Source: Pseudoxanthobacter soli DSM 19599 (lineage in GTDB: Bacteria; Pseudomonadota; Alphaproteobacteria; Rhizobiales; Segnochrobactraceae). Taken from it: DNA of 64,000 nt. This document shows, in pieces, positions 25,539 to 34,888 of this stretch (position 1 is its first letter; the number at the start of each line of letters is the position of its first letter). A program made the translations under genes and the position numbers. Under the pieces are notes generated by a model, which saw nothing but the letters and a program-made list of their open reading frames with translations, made no database searches and was not told where the DNA came from. The stretch is from NCBI RefSeq assembly GCF_900148505.1, contig NZ_FRXO01000003.1, forward strand, positions 124,001-188,000. Direction: 5' to 3'.

Positions 25539-26411
25539 ATGAGCGCACATCCCGTCCCGATCGTCCCCGGGCTTTCCGCGGTGGACACCCGCTATACCAC
25601 GCTGTTCTGCGACGTCTGGGGCGTCGTGCACAACGGCGTGGCGTGTTTTCCGGCCGCCGTGGAGGCACTGAAGCGCTACCGTGCCGAACGCGGCGCCACC
25701 GTGGTGCTCGTCACCAACTCGCCGCGGCGACACCGCCAGGTGACGGAGCAGCTGCGGGATCTCGGCGTCGAGGACGCGGCCTATGACGCCGTCGTCACCT
25801 CCGGCGACGTCACGCGCGAGCATCTGCTGTCCGTCGGGCTCGAACGGGTGTTCCATATCGGCCTTACGCGTGACGAGGCGCTCTACGAGGGCACCGGCAT
25901 GCGGCTCGTCCCGGCGGAGGAAGCCGAGATCGTGGTCGCGACCGGCCTCTACGACGACGAGACCGAGACGCCGGACGACTATCACGACCTGCTGGCGGGC
26001 TTCGCCGCCCGCCGCCTGCCGTTCGTCTCCGCGAACCCGGATATCGTGGTGGAGCGCGGCACGCGGATGGTGTGGTGCGCCGGCGCGCTCGCCAAGCTCT
26101 ACGAGAGCTTCGGCGGCGAGGTGGTGCAGGCCGGCAAGCCCTATCCGCCGATCTATGCGGCGGCCCGCGCGCGCGCCGCGACGCTGACCGGCACGCGGCC
26201 GGACGACGGCTCCATCCTGGCCGTCGGCGACGGCCTTCCGACGGACGTGCGCGGCGGCTGCAACGAGGGGCTCGACGTGCTGTTCGTGACCGGCGGCATC
26301 CACGCGGCCGATTTCGGCCCACACGACGCACCGGATCCGAAGGCCGTCGCGACGCGGCTCGAACGCGACAGCCTGAAGGCAGTCGCCGCCGTCACCGCGC
26401 TGAGGTGGTGA
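25539..26411 (+). CDS. TIGR01459 family HAD-type hydrolase (HAD-IIA)
   Basis: A 290-residue HAD-IIA protein: motif I FCDVWGVVHNG (Asp-x-Trp, residue ~24), motif II VTNSPRR (~62), motif III Lys in QAGKPYPPIY (~195) and motif IV AVGDGLPTDVRGG (~225). The DVWGV variant and length define the TIGR01459 set, found mostly in alphaproteobacteria and commonly beside ribF, as here. A flavin or sugar phosphatase role is guessed from that neighbourhood only. ribF starts 37 bp downstream. Confidence 0.88.
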   Translation: MSAHPVPIVPGLSAVDTRYTTLFCDVWGVVHNGVACFPAAVEALKRYRAERGATVVLVTNSPRRHRQVTEQLRDLGVEDAAYDAVVTSGDVTREHLLSVGLERVFHIGLTRDEALYEGTGMRLVPAEEAEIVVATGLYDDETETPDDYHDLLAGFAARRLPFVSANPDIVVERGTRMVWCAGALAKLYESFGGEVVQAGKPYPPIYAAARARAATLTGTRPDDGSILAVGDGLPTDVRGGCNEGLDVLFVTGGIHAADFGPHDAPDPKAVATRLERDSLKAVAAVTALRW

Positions 26412-26448
26412 ACGGCGCGGCTGGTTTCGAACGAGGATAGTGCCCGCG

Positions 26449-27453
26449 ATGATCGCTTCCGGCCTTTCGTCTGCCGCCGATGCCGGCTTCTCGGCCCCGC
26501 TGGAGGCCGTGCCGCCGGCCTTGCAGGACGGCGTGGTGGCGATCGGCAATTTCGACGGCGTCCATCGCGGCCACCAGGCCGTGCTGACGCGCGCGCGGGA
26601 TATCGCCCACGCCGGCCGGCGGCCGGTGGTGGCGCTCACCTTCGAGCCGCACCCGCGCAGCGTTTTTCGCCCGGACCAGCCGATCTTCCGCCTGACCCCG
26701 CCCGCACTCAAGGCCCGCGTTCTGCAGGCGGTCGGCATCGACGGCCTCGTCACCGCCACTTTCGACCGGCCGTTCGCCTCTCTCACCGCCCAGGAATTCG
26801 TCGACGAGGTCGTCATCGGCCGTCTGCGGGCGCGTCACCTTCTCGTCGGCTACAATTTCCACTTCGGCAAGGCGCGCGCCGGCAACCCGGCCTTCCTCGC
26901 CGAAGCGGGCGCCCGCGCCGGCTTCGAGGTGACGGTCGCCGAGCCCCTGACCGACGAGGCCGGCGGACAGATTTCCTCCACCCGCATCCGCGACGCCCTG
27001 TCGGCCGGCGATATCGCCGCCGCCAACGGCCTGCTCGGCTGGCGCTGGCGGGTCGATGCGGTGGTGCGCCACGGCGACAAGCGCGGTCGCGAACTCGGCT
27101 ATCCCACCGCCAACATGCGGATGCCGGACGATTGTGCGCTGGCATACGGCATCTATGCGGTGCGGGTGACGCTCGACGGACGCCGGATCGACGGCGTCGC
27201 GAGCTTCGGCCGGCGCCCCACCTTCGACAACGGCGCGCCGCTGCTGGAGGTGTTCCTGTTTGACTTCTCCGGCGATCTCTACGGCCGCACCCTCGGCGTG
27301 ACCTTCCACGATTATCTGCGGCCTGAGCTTCGCTTCACGTCGATCGAGGGGCTGATCGACCAGATGGGCCGCGACTGCGAGCGGGCGCTGGCGGTGCTGA
27401 AATCCGCCGGGCCGATCTCGCCGACCGACGCCGCCCTCGACGGGTTCGGCTGA
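26449..27453 (+). CDS. ribF: bifunctional riboflavin kinase / FAD synthetase
   Basis: A 334-residue RibF. The N-terminal FMN adenylyltransferase shows AIGNFDGVHRGHQAVL (residue ~27), LLVGYNFHFGK (~128) and ISSTRIRDALSAGD (~172). The C-terminal kinase shows GDKRGRELGYPTANM (~208) and SFGRRPTF (~250). It makes FMN then FAD. GTG 26440 lies only two bases after GAGGA while ATG 26449 lies eleven, so either may be used; I chose ATG. It supplies flavin for the many flavoproteins of the adjoining betaine cluster, though it is on the opposite strand. Confidence 0.94.
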   Translation: MIASGLSSAADAGFSAPLEAVPPALQDGVVAIGNFDGVHRGHQAVLTRARDIAHAGRRPVVALTFEPHPRSVFRPDQPIFRLTPPALKARVLQAVGIDGLVTATFDRPFASLTAQEFVDEVVIGRLRARHLLVGYNFHFGKARAGNPAFLAEAGARAGFEVTVAEPLTDEAGGQISSTRIRDALSAGDIAAANGLLGWRWRVDAVVRHGDKRGRELGYPTANMRMPDDCALAYGIYAVRVTLDGRRIDGVASFGRRPTFDNGAPLLEVFLFDFSGDLYGRTLGVTFHDYLRPELRFTSIEGLIDQMGRDCERALAVLKSAGPISPTDAALDGFG

Positions 27454-27499
27454 CGGCCCTGCAGTCCGCCGGACGGTTCGAGCCTTCGCAGCGGCCCCG

Positions 27500-28285
27500 T
27501 CAGGTCCGCAGGACGTCGATGCCGCGAAGATAGGCGAGGATCGCCCTGGCGGCCTCCTCGGGCGAAGGATCGACCATCACCTTGCCGCCACCGCCGCCCG
27601 CGACCTCGGTCGCCGCCCGCAGCCGGTCCGCCGCCGACGCGCCGGCTGCCGCGCGCGCCATCACCCGGGGCCGGCGCTGATAGGTGCGCTCCTCCGCCTC
27701 GAATCCCTCGCGAACGGCCCCGTCGCGGCCGCCGAGGTCGAGCCGCTGCCGCAGCAGCACGCCCTGCCGCGCCCGCCCGAAGGCGAACGGCGCCGGCGCG
27801 GCGCTCGCCGGATGCACGGTCACGATCGCCGGCAAGCGGGCGACGATGCGCCGGCGCGCCCCGCGCAGGAGCGCCTGCTCCACGACGATGGTGTCTTCGG
27901 CTTCGCCGGGCGCGATGGAGATGACGTCCGGCAGGATGGCCATGCCGAGCGCATGGGCCAGCATGTAAGGCACCATGCCGCTGTCGGCGCCACCCTGCCC
28001 GCGCCTCCCGGCGAGGACGAGCTTCGGGCCTGCCTGGCGCACCGCCGCGGCAAGCGCGGGGATCGGGTCGTCCGGGTCGGCACTCTCGATCACGTCGACC
28101 CGCGCGAGCCCGTAGCCGAGCGCCTCGGAAACCTCGACGGCGCCGGTACCGGCATGGAGCCCGACGATTTCCGACGGCGCCGCGAAACGGAGCGCCATGG
28201 CGACCGCCTGCGCCTCGACCCGCGGAAGGCACGGCCGGTCGGACACCGGATGACGACCTGCGGAAAGCAGCACCATGACCTTCAT
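27500..28285 (-). CDS. etfB: electron transfer flavoprotein beta subunit (betaine cluster)
   Basis: A 261-residue EtfB/FixA-type protein starting MKVMVLLSAGRHPVSDRPCL. The adenine-nucleotide fold shows VLAGRRGQGGADSGMVPYML (about residue 92) and GMAILPDVISI. It pairs with EtfA to carry electrons from dimethylglycine dehydrogenase. ATG 28285 has GAAGGAG upstream and overlaps the etfA stop as ATGA, indicating translational coupling. It is diverged from housekeeping EtfB, as expected for the dedicated pair next to dgcAB. Confidence 0.87.
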   Translation of the reverse strand: MKVMVLLSAGRHPVSDRPCLPRVEAQAVAMALRFAAPSEIVGLHAGTGAVEVSEALGYGLARVDVIESADPDDPIPALAAAVRQAGPKLVLAGRRGQGGADSGMVPYMLAHALGMAILPDVISIAPGEAEDTIVVEQALLRGARRRIVARLPAIVTVHPASAAPAPFAFGRARQGVLLRQRLDLGGRDGAVREGFEAEERTYQRRPRVMARAAAGASAADRLRAATEVAGGGGGKVMVDPSPEEAARAILAYLRGIDVLRT

Positions 28286-29616
28286 CGGCCGTCTCCTTCC
28301 GCCGCGGCAGGTGCGGCCGGCCCGGCGCGCCGTGGATCGGCCTCCCGCGCCAGCAGGGCGAGCAACGCCGGCATCACCAGTTGCGCATCCTGGATGATGG
28401 CGAGTTCGGCCCGCTCGATCATGGCCGCATGAAGATCGGTGTTGACGGCAACCACATGCCTGCACCTTGCCACGCCCTGCAGGTGTTGTGGAGCACCCGC
28501 GATGCCGAGCGCGAAATAGCAGTCGGCGTCGAGCACGGTGCCCGATGCCCCGACCTGCGCGGCGCGGGGCATCAGCCCGGCATCGCAGACGACCCGGCTG
28601 GCCCCGGGCGTAGCATGAAGCGCGGCCACCAGCGCATGGAACAGGTCAAAATCGCGGACACCGTTGCCGGCCGAAACGACGAATGCGGCCTCCGACAGCG
28701 CGACCGTGGCGGGATCCGCCGGAATGGTCTCGACGGAAAGCACCGCCGGTTCCGCGTCCGGCCGGCAGCGCGGGATGCCGGATCGGTTCGATCTGAACGG
28801 GATAGGATCGAGCGAAACGGCACGGCCTTCGTGCGCCACGCCGGAATGGGGCGCGACGGCGTCGGCGGCGATGCTGAGGAAGCGCGGCGGACGGGAGCGC
28901 TGTTCCTTCCGCCCCGCGCGCGCCGGGCGCACCACCACCCGCGCCCCGACCTGCTCCGCCCCGGCGAACAGCCACGCACCGCAGGCGGCGGCGACCCGCC
29001 TGGCGAGGTCGCCACCGTCGATGCTGTCGGGAAACAGCACATGGCGCGGCGACAGCGCCTCGACCACCGCGACGATTGCGGCCGCGCGGGCATCCGGATC
29101 GTGCAGGAACCCGCCGCGATTGCCGAGCGTGACGACCCGGTCGGCCCCGGCCGGGCCGGCCGGCGCATCGAGCGGGCCGGCAGCCAGCAGCACCGCCGCA
29201 GCGCCGGCATCGGCGATCAGGCGCGCCGCGCCGAGCACCTGCCGGTCGTGATCGGACAGCGTTCCACCCGGCGCATCGACCACCGCCATGACGAGGAAGG
29301 CCGGATCGGCGATCACCCGGACCTCGGGAGGCGCGGCGGCGAAAGCCGCCGGCTTGGTCGGGGTCGCTGCCGCCGCAACGGCGGCATTGCGCTGCGTGCG
29401 GTCGAAACGCTGTCGGGCGGGGCGGCCGGAAACCGGCGTGGTTGCGACGCTCTGCGCCGCGCGTTCGGCCCGCGGATCGCGGCGCGGCCGTCCGGATGGC
29501 GCGGCTGCGATCTGTCCGGGGTCCGGGTTTTGCCCGAGATCGTAACGGGGCCGCCCGGCGGCAGCGACCCGGTGCGATGCGCGTTCTGCGCGGGGATCGC
29601 GGCGCTGCCTCGCCAT
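28282..29616 (-). CDS. etfA: electron transfer flavoprotein alpha subunit (betaine cluster) with in-frame repeat fragment
   Basis: A 444-residue EtfA. The C-terminal FAD-binding part shows GASGTVLDADCYFALGIAGA with QHLQGV following (about residue 355), then NTDLHAAMIERAELAIIQDA. The first ~95 residues are an extension containing RRDPRAERA twice, also seen in EtfA of other betaine clusters. At residues ~269-278 SLDPIPFRSNRSGIP is encoded by a fragment of the chromosomal double-hairpin repeat (28781-28812). It lies in the variable linker before the FAD domain, so function may be kept. The start overlaps the dgcB stop as TGATG. Confidence 0.85.
   Translation of the reverse strand: MARQRRDPRAERASHRVAAAGRPRYDLGQNPDPGQIAAAPSGRPRRDPRAERAAQSVATTPVSGRPARQRFDRTQRNAAVAAAATPTKPAAFAAAPPEVRVIADPAFLVMAVVDAPGGTLSDHDRQVLGAARLIADAGAAAVLLAAGPLDAPAGPAGADRVVTLGNRGGFLHDPDARAAAIVAVVEALSPRHVLFPDSIDGGDLARRVAAACGAWLFAGAEQVGARVVVRPARAGRKEQRSRPPRFLSIAADAVAPHSGVAHEGRAVSLDPIPFRSNRSGIPRCRPDAEPAVLSVETIPADPATVALSEAAFVVSAGNGVRDFDLFHALVAALHATPGASRVVCDAGLMPRAAQVGASGTVLDADCYFALGIAGAPQHLQGVARCRHVVAVNTDLHAAMIERAELAIIQDAQLVMPALLALLAREADPRRAGPAAPAAAEGDGR
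28781..28812 (-). repeat. palindromic repeat fragment embedded in etfA
   Basis: TTCGATCTGAACGGGATA here is identical to the second-hairpin arm of the repeats at 8599-8826. Flanking GATCGG...GATC gives a small hairpin. Length is compatible with an in-frame insertion; read on the minus strand it encodes DPIPFRSNRSG. Confidence 0.75.
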
Positions 29617-31631
29617 CACGCCGCCTCCACCGCCATTTTGCCGGCCGGCCGGGCCGCGGCCTCCACGGCCATCAGCACCAGTTCGGCGACGTCCCGCACC
29701 TCCGGCCGCGGCCCGACGACGCCCTCCAGCATCGCCGTGCACCCGGGGCAGGCGACGGCGACGATGGCCGCGCCGGTCGCCCGTGCCTGCTCCATGCGCA
29801 GGTCGGGGATGCGCTTGTCGCCGGCGACGTCGCTCACCGGCGCTCCGCCGCCGCCGCCGCAGCACATCGCCCTCTTGCCGGAGCGCTCCATCTCCACCCG
29901 GGTCAGGCCGGCGGCATCGATCAGCCGACGCGGCGCGTCGGTCTCGCCGTTGTAGCGGGCGAGGTAGCAGGGATCGTGATAGGCGACCGGCGCGGCCTCG
30001 AGCGCGGCCATCGCGAGGCGGCCCTCCGCCACGAGGCCGTCGAGGAACGCCGCGTGGTGCAGCACCGCGAACCGGCCGCCGAACGCCGGGTATTCGTTGG
30101 CGAGCACATGGAAGGCGTGCGGATCGGCGGTGACGATGCGGCGAAAGCGATGGCGCGACAGCGTCTCGATGTTGGCGCGGGCGAGCCGCTGGAACGTCGC
30201 CTCGTCGCCGAGCCGGCGGGCGAGGTCGCCGCAATCGCGCTCCTCGGCGCCGAGCACAGCGAAATCGATGCCGGCGGCGTTCATCAGGCGGACGAGCGCG
30301 CGCAGCGTGCGGCCGTAGCGCAGGTCGTAGGCGCCTTCGCCGAGCCAGAGCAGCACGTCCGTCTCGGCGTTGTCCCGCGCCGCGATCGCAGGAAGCGTGA
30401 GCCCAGCGGCGAAATCGGTGCGGGCGGCAGCGGGGCGCGCGCCTGGATCGTCGGCGAGGCGCAGGGCCTCCAGCGCCTCGGCGGCTTTCGGCAGCGTCGC
30501 GCCGCGCTCCAGCACCTCGTGACGGCGCAGGTCGATCACCGCGTCGACGTGCTCGATCATCATCGGGCATTCCTCGACGCAGGCCCGGCAGGTGGTGCAG
30601 GACCACAGCGTGTCCGGATGGATCATCGCGGCCGCGCCGACGAGATCGGACGCCGGCCCGCCGAGGCCCGCGACGGGGCGCGCATTCGGATAGGGGCTTC
30701 CCGCATAACCCGCATTGGTGCCGCCGGGCACCATCGCGGCCGAGAGATCCTGGATCAGCCGCTTGGGATTGAGCGGCTGGCCGGCAGCGAAGGCCGGACA
30801 CGCCGCCTCGCAGCGGCCGCACTGGATGCAGGCGTCGAACCCGGCGAGACGGTTCCACGCGAAATCCGCCGGCGCGGCGACGCCGAGGCGGGGTGCGTCG
30901 AGATCGAGCGGACGGAGTGCCGTTTCGCGCGCGCCCTCGAACCGTCCCGGCCGGGGATGGGCGACGAGATGGAGCGCGCCGGCGAAGGCGTGCCGCATCG
31001 GCCCCGATCCGGCGAAGCGGGCGAGGCCAAGGCCGCCGGCCGCCGCGGCCACAAGCCCCGCGAGAAGGAGGACGACGAGCCCTCCCCCCACGTGACCAGT
31101 GACCGCGGCAGCCGACGGGGCTCCCTCCGCCCCCGCGGAAAGCATGATGGCCAGCGAGACCGAAACGGCCGCCCCACCCGCGGCATAGGCCGCGAGCAGG
31201 AAGGGCAGCGCCTGAAAGCGCCCCCCGGAAAGCCGCCGGGGCCGCACCGGATACCGCCGCGCGCCGACCATCGCGGCGCCGCCGAGCGCAACGACGAACA
31301 GGAGCGCCACCGCGCCCCAGAACACCGGCGAGGCGGCCAACGGCGGCAGCACCCCGAGCGCGGCGAGCGCAGAGGCGCCGGCAAGGCCGCCCGCCGCCGC
31401 CACGTGCATCCGCGCCGCCTTCGGATCGCGGCCGACGACGTGGTGCACGTCGACCAGATAGCGGCGCGGCAAGGCCTTGAGCCCGCCGATCCAGTCGACC
31501 TCGGCCCGCCCGCCGGCGCGCCACAGCCGCACGCGCCGCGCCGCCTCTGCCAGCGCGAGCGCCGCCGCCAGCCACACCACGGCCGGCAGCGCGAAGGCGA
31601 GGGCCGGGAGGAGCGGAAGGGCGGCGTTCAT
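29616..31631 (-). CDS. dgcB: dimethylglycine dehydrogenase Fe-S subunit DgcB
   Basis: A 671-residue membrane-linked Fe-S oxidoreductase. Hydrophobic segments occur near residues 5-30, 75-125 and 140-205. Two [4Fe-4S] motifs follow: CIQCGRCEAACP (~269) and CTTCRACVEECP (~343). The C-terminal part has the CCG domains of heterodisulfide-reductase type, including CCGGGGGAP (~608) and VACPGCTAML. In betaine-using bacteria DgcB works with DgcA and a dedicated ETF in oxidising dimethylglycine to sarcosine. It starts 6 bp after dgcA and its stop overlaps etfA. Confidence 0.9.
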   Translation of the reverse strand: MNAALPLLPALAFALPAVVWLAAALALAEAARRVRLWRAGGRAEVDWIGGLKALPRRYLVDVHHVVGRDPKAARMHVAAAGGLAGASALAALGVLPPLAASPVFWGAVALLFVVALGGAAMVGARRYPVRPRRLSGGRFQALPFLLAAYAAGGAAVSVSLAIMLSAGAEGAPSAAAVTGHVGGGLVVLLLAGLVAAAAGGLGLARFAGSGPMRHAFAGALHLVAHPRPGRFEGARETALRPLDLDAPRLGVAAPADFAWNRLAGFDACIQCGRCEAACPAFAAGQPLNPKRLIQDLSAAMVPGGTNAGYAGSPYPNARPVAGLGGPASDLVGAAAMIHPDTLWSCTTCRACVEECPMMIEHVDAVIDLRRHEVLERGATLPKAAEALEALRLADDPGARPAAARTDFAAGLTLPAIAARDNAETDVLLWLGEGAYDLRYGRTLRALVRLMNAAGIDFAVLGAEERDCGDLARRLGDEATFQRLARANIETLSRHRFRRIVTADPHAFHVLANEYPAFGGRFAVLHHAAFLDGLVAEGRLAMAALEAAPVAYHDPCYLARYNGETDAPRRLIDAAGLTRVEMERSGKRAMCCGGGGGAPVSDVAGDKRIPDLRMEQARATGAAIVAVACPGCTAMLEGVVGPRPEVRDVAELVLMAVEAAARPAGKMAVEAA

Positions 31632-31637
31632 CGGCGC

Positions 31638-33680
31638 TCACAGGTCCTTGCAGAGGCGAAGGGCGTCGTAGAGCGCGGCGTGGATGTTGCGGCCGGCGAC
31701 CGCGTCGCCGATGCGGTAGAGCGCGAAGCCGGGCGTGCCGTCCCGCGGCTGGGGAATGCCGTGCACGAGGGCGTCGAGATCGGTGATGCCGTGATTGACC
31801 GACTTCGGCTTCAGCGCGAAGTGGAGTTCGTCCACCGGCAGCGTGCCGCATTCGACCACGACGTGGTCGGCCACCCGCTCCTCCTCCTCGCCCGTCATGG
31901 TGTTGCGCAGCACCGCGACCAGCCGGTTGCCCTCCGGATAGATCTCGGTCAGCTCCATGTTCGGCGTCATGATCACGCCGAGCTTGTAGAGTTCGCGATA
32001 ATGCACCGGCTGATTGGTGGTGCCGACCTCCTGCGCGACGAGGCGGTCGTGGGTCGCGAGTTCGACGAGGCAGCCGCGCCGCGCGAGGAATTCCGCGGTC
32101 GAGGCGGCATTGTGCTGGCCCATCTCGTCGAACATCAGCACCGTGCCAGCGGGTTCCACCGCGCCGGACAGCACGTCGTGGGTCGTCACCGCGTGCTCGA
32201 CGCCGCGGATGTGGCCGCGGCTCGGCCGTCCGCCCGTCGCCATCACCACGACATCGGGATTCTCGGCGAGGATGACCTCCTCCGTCGCCTCGGTCGACAG
32301 CCGCACGTCGACGCCGAGCTTCGCCACCTGCGCCCCCAGCCAGCGCGGGATGCCGGACAGCGCCTCGCGCCAGCCCGCCTTGGCGGCGAGGTTGATCTGG
32401 CCCCCGACCGCCGCCGCCTTCTCGAACAGCACCACGGCATGGCCGCGCTCGGCGCAGACGCGGGCGGCCTCCAGCCCCGCCGGGCCGGCCCCGACCACCA
32501 CCACCTTCCGCTTCACCGCGGCCTTCGCGATGACGTGGGGCATGGTCGCCTCGCGCCCCGTGGCGGCGTTCTGCAGGCAGAGCGCGTCGCCGCCGACATA
32601 GATGCGGTCGATGCAATAGGCCGCGCCGACGCACTGGCGGATATCGTCGTCGCGGCCGTCGATCAGCTTGGCCACGAGGTGCGGGTCGGCGATGTGGGCG
32701 CGGGTCATCGCCACCATGTCGACGTGGCCCTCGCCGACGGCGCGCGCGGCGGTGGCGAGGTCGGTGACGCGCTGGGCGTGGAACACCGGCACGTCGATCT
32801 CGCGCTTCATTGCGCTCGGCAGATAGAGGAACGGCGCCACCGGGAACGACATGTTGGGGATCGAGATCGCGTGGGAGATCTCGTCCCGCGCCTGCCCGCC
32901 GAACACGTTGATGAAGTCGACCAGGCCGCGGCCGGCATATTCGGCGGCGATGGCGATGCAATCGTCCTGGGTCAGGCCGTTCGCCAGCAGTTCGTCGCCG
33001 GACATGCGGATGCCGACGACATAGTCGTCGCCGACCTCGGCGCGCACGGCTTCCAGCACCTCGATGCCGAACCGCATGCGGTTTTCCAGCGAGCCGCCGT
33101 ACTTGTCGGTGCGGCGGTTGACCGACGGCGACCAGAACTGATCGATCAGGTGCCCCCAGGAGGCGGCGAGTTCCAGCCCGTCGAGCCCGCCCCTGCGGCA
33201 TCGACCGGCCGCCGCCGCGTAGCTCGCCACGATGCGGGCGATATCCTCCTCCTCGAGTTCCTTCGGGATCGAGCGGGACGACGGCTCGCGCGACGGCGAG
33301 GACGAGACGGTCGGGAACCAGTTCTCCGTATCCCACTTGGTGCGGCGGCCCATGTGGGTGAGCTGGATCATCAGCTTGGCGCCGTGGCGGTGGATACGGT
33401 CGGAGAATTCCTGAAAGAACGGGATGACGCTGTCGTCGGCGACCGAGATCTGGTTCCAGGGCGCGGCGGGGCTATCGATCGCCACCGACGAGGAGCCGCC
33501 GAACATGGTGAGCCCGATGCCGCCTTTGGCCTTTTCCTCGTGATAGAGTTGGTAGCGCTCCTGCGGCTTGCCGTCCTTGCCGTAGCCGGGCGCATGGCTG
33601 GTGCTCATCACCCGGTTGCGGATGGTCAGCCCCTTGATGGTCAGGGGCTTCAGCAGCGCTTCGGCACCGGCGATTGCCAT
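31638..33680 (-). CDS. dgcA: dimethylglycine dehydrogenase DgcA (old-yellow-enzyme type)
   Basis: A 680-residue flavoprotein with the trimethylamine-dehydrogenase/2,4-dienoyl-CoA-reductase layout. It has an FMN TIM barrel (residues 1-~370, MIQLTHMGRRT near 117), a [4Fe-4S] cysteine cluster (CVGAAYC with LCLQN, ~348-372) and a C-terminal FAD/NAD domain (VVVVGAGPAGLEAARVCAER, ~393). With the adjacent dgcB, etfA and etfB it fits DgcA, which removes one methyl group from dimethylglycine to give sarcosine. ATG 33680 has GGAGAAG upstream. The gap to gbcB is 68 bp. Confidence 0.92.
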   Translation of the reverse strand: MAIAGAEALLKPLTIKGLTIRNRVMSTSHAPGYGKDGKPQERYQLYHEEKAKGGIGLTMFGGSSSVAIDSPAAPWNQISVADDSVIPFFQEFSDRIHRHGAKLMIQLTHMGRRTKWDTENWFPTVSSSPSREPSSRSIPKELEEEDIARIVASYAAAAGRCRRGGLDGLELAASWGHLIDQFWSPSVNRRTDKYGGSLENRMRFGIEVLEAVRAEVGDDYVVGIRMSGDELLANGLTQDDCIAIAAEYAGRGLVDFINVFGGQARDEISHAISIPNMSFPVAPFLYLPSAMKREIDVPVFHAQRVTDLATAARAVGEGHVDMVAMTRAHIADPHLVAKLIDGRDDDIRQCVGAAYCIDRIYVGGDALCLQNAATGREATMPHVIAKAAVKRKVVVVGAGPAGLEAARVCAERGHAVVLFEKAAAVGGQINLAAKAGWREALSGIPRWLGAQVAKLGVDVRLSTEATEEVILAENPDVVVMATGGRPSRGHIRGVEHAVTTHDVLSGAVEPAGTVLMFDEMGQHNAASTAEFLARRGCLVELATHDRLVAQEVGTTNQPVHYRELYKLGVIMTPNMELTEIYPEGNRLVAVLRNTMTGEEEERVADHVVVECGTLPVDELHFALKPKSVNHGITDLDALVHGIPQPRDGTPGFALYRIGDAVAGRNIHAALYDALRLCKDL

Positions 33681-33748
33681 TTTGCCACTTCTCCAGAAAC
33701 GAAGGCTACGGAACGCGAGGTGCGCGACCGCCCGGAAGGCCTGTCCGT

Positions 33749-34888
33749 TCAGCGATCGACAACAAGGTCGCTTGTGGGCTTCGCGCAGCACAGCAGCGTC
33801 ATGCCGGCATCGATCTCGCGCTGGCGGATGCCGCCGCCATGCTGGAGATCGACGGTGCCGGACACGAGCTTCGACTTGCAGGTGCCGCACAGCCCCTTGG
33901 TGCAGGACGACGGCAGGCGCACGCCGGACCGCCGCGCCGCCTCCAGCACCGGCATGTCCTCCGGGCATTCGATCACGCGGCGGGTTTTGGCGAACTCGAC
34001 GCGGAACACCCGCGCGGGCGCGGCCTTCGGCGCATCCTCGATGGCCTCGGCCGCCAGCGCCTCAGCGGCTTCACCGGCGGAAAGCGCGGCGAAGTCGAAG
34101 CTTTCCTCGTGATGGCGCGCCATGTCGAAACCGGCCTCGGCCAGAAGCGCCCGCACCGCCGCCATGTAGGGCGCGGGCCCGCAGACGAAGATCTCGCGGT
34201 CGCGGAAGTCCGGCGCGATCTGCTCCAGGAGGGCCTGCGATACCCGGCCGCGGAAGCCGCCCCACGGCTCGCCGGGCGCGTCGGCCTCCACCACCGGCGT
34301 GAACCGGAAGCTCTGCGGAGCGGCGCGCGCCATCAGTGCGAGTTCGTCCCGGAACACGATGTCGGCCGGCGTGCGGGCATTGTGCACGAACACGATGTCG
34401 CGCGGCACGCCGAGATCGTGGAACGTCCGCGCCATGGACATCAGCGGGGTGATGCCGCTGCCACCCGAAAGGAACAGATAGCGCTCGGCCGGATGCCGGA
34501 AACAGGTGAAGTCGCCCATCGGTCCGACGGCGCGCACCGTGCCGCCCGGCTTCAGGGTGTCGTGCAGCCAGTTGGAGACCGGCCCGCCCGGCACGCGCTT
34601 CACGGTGATCGACACCGTGTCCGGCCGCGTCGGCGCGGAGGACACGGTGTAGCAGCGGTGGATGGTCTCGCCGCCGATCTCGAAGGCGAAGGTGAGGAAC
34701 TGGCCGGGCTCGTAGGCGAACCGGGCCGGCTTCGCCGGGGCCAGCACGAAGGTCGCGACGTCGTGGGTCTCGCGCCGCACCGCCCGGCACACCAGGGTGT
34801 CGTCGTCCTCGCCGGTCCAGGGGCCGGGAACGGCGGCGATCAGGCCTGCCACGGGTTCGCGCGCGCCGTCGGCCATGTCGCCGCTCAC
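33749..34888 (-). CDS. gbcB: glycine betaine demethylase reductase subunit GbcB
   Basis: A 379-residue reductase in the order FAD domain (RCYTVSSAP ~78; PGGPVSNWL), NAD domain (FLSGGSGITPLMSM ~138; FVCGPAPYM ~233) and C-terminal plant-type [2Fe-2S] ferredoxin (SSCTKGLCGTCKS ~327, last Cys ~367). It hands NADH electrons to the Rieske oxygenase GbcA. GTG 34888 overlaps the gbcA stop as GTGA; ATG 34876 is an alternative. The pair converts betaine to dimethylglycine plus formaldehyde. Confidence 0.92.
   Translation of the reverse strand: MSGDMADGAREPVAGLIAAVPGPWTGEDDDTLVCRAVRRETHDVATFVLAPAKPARFAYEPGQFLTFAFEIGGETIHRCYTVSSAPTRPDTVSITVKRVPGGPVSNWLHDTLKPGGTVRAVGPMGDFTCFRHPAERYLFLSGGSGITPLMSMARTFHDLGVPRDIVFVHNARTPADIVFRDELALMARAAPQSFRFTPVVEADAPGEPWGGFRGRVSQALLEQIAPDFRDREIFVCGPAPYMAAVRALLAEAGFDMARHHEESFDFAALSAGEAAEALAAEAIEDAPKAAPARVFRVEFAKTRRVIECPEDMPVLEAARRSGVRLPSSCTKGLCGTCKSKLVSGTVDLQHGGGIRQREIDAGMTLLCCAKPTSDLVVDR

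Noticed and set aside
29617-33336. Upstream continuation of the etfA frame through dgcB and into dgcA, suggesting a giant fusion
   Set aside because: The frame stays open only because stops are rare; EtfA homology begins after ATG 29616, and dgcB and dgcA are in other frames.
29442-34112. Very long plus-strand frame across etfA, dgcB and dgcA
   Set aside because: Antisense to three well-recognised genes; composition is Arg/Gly/His-rich noise typical of high-GC shadows.
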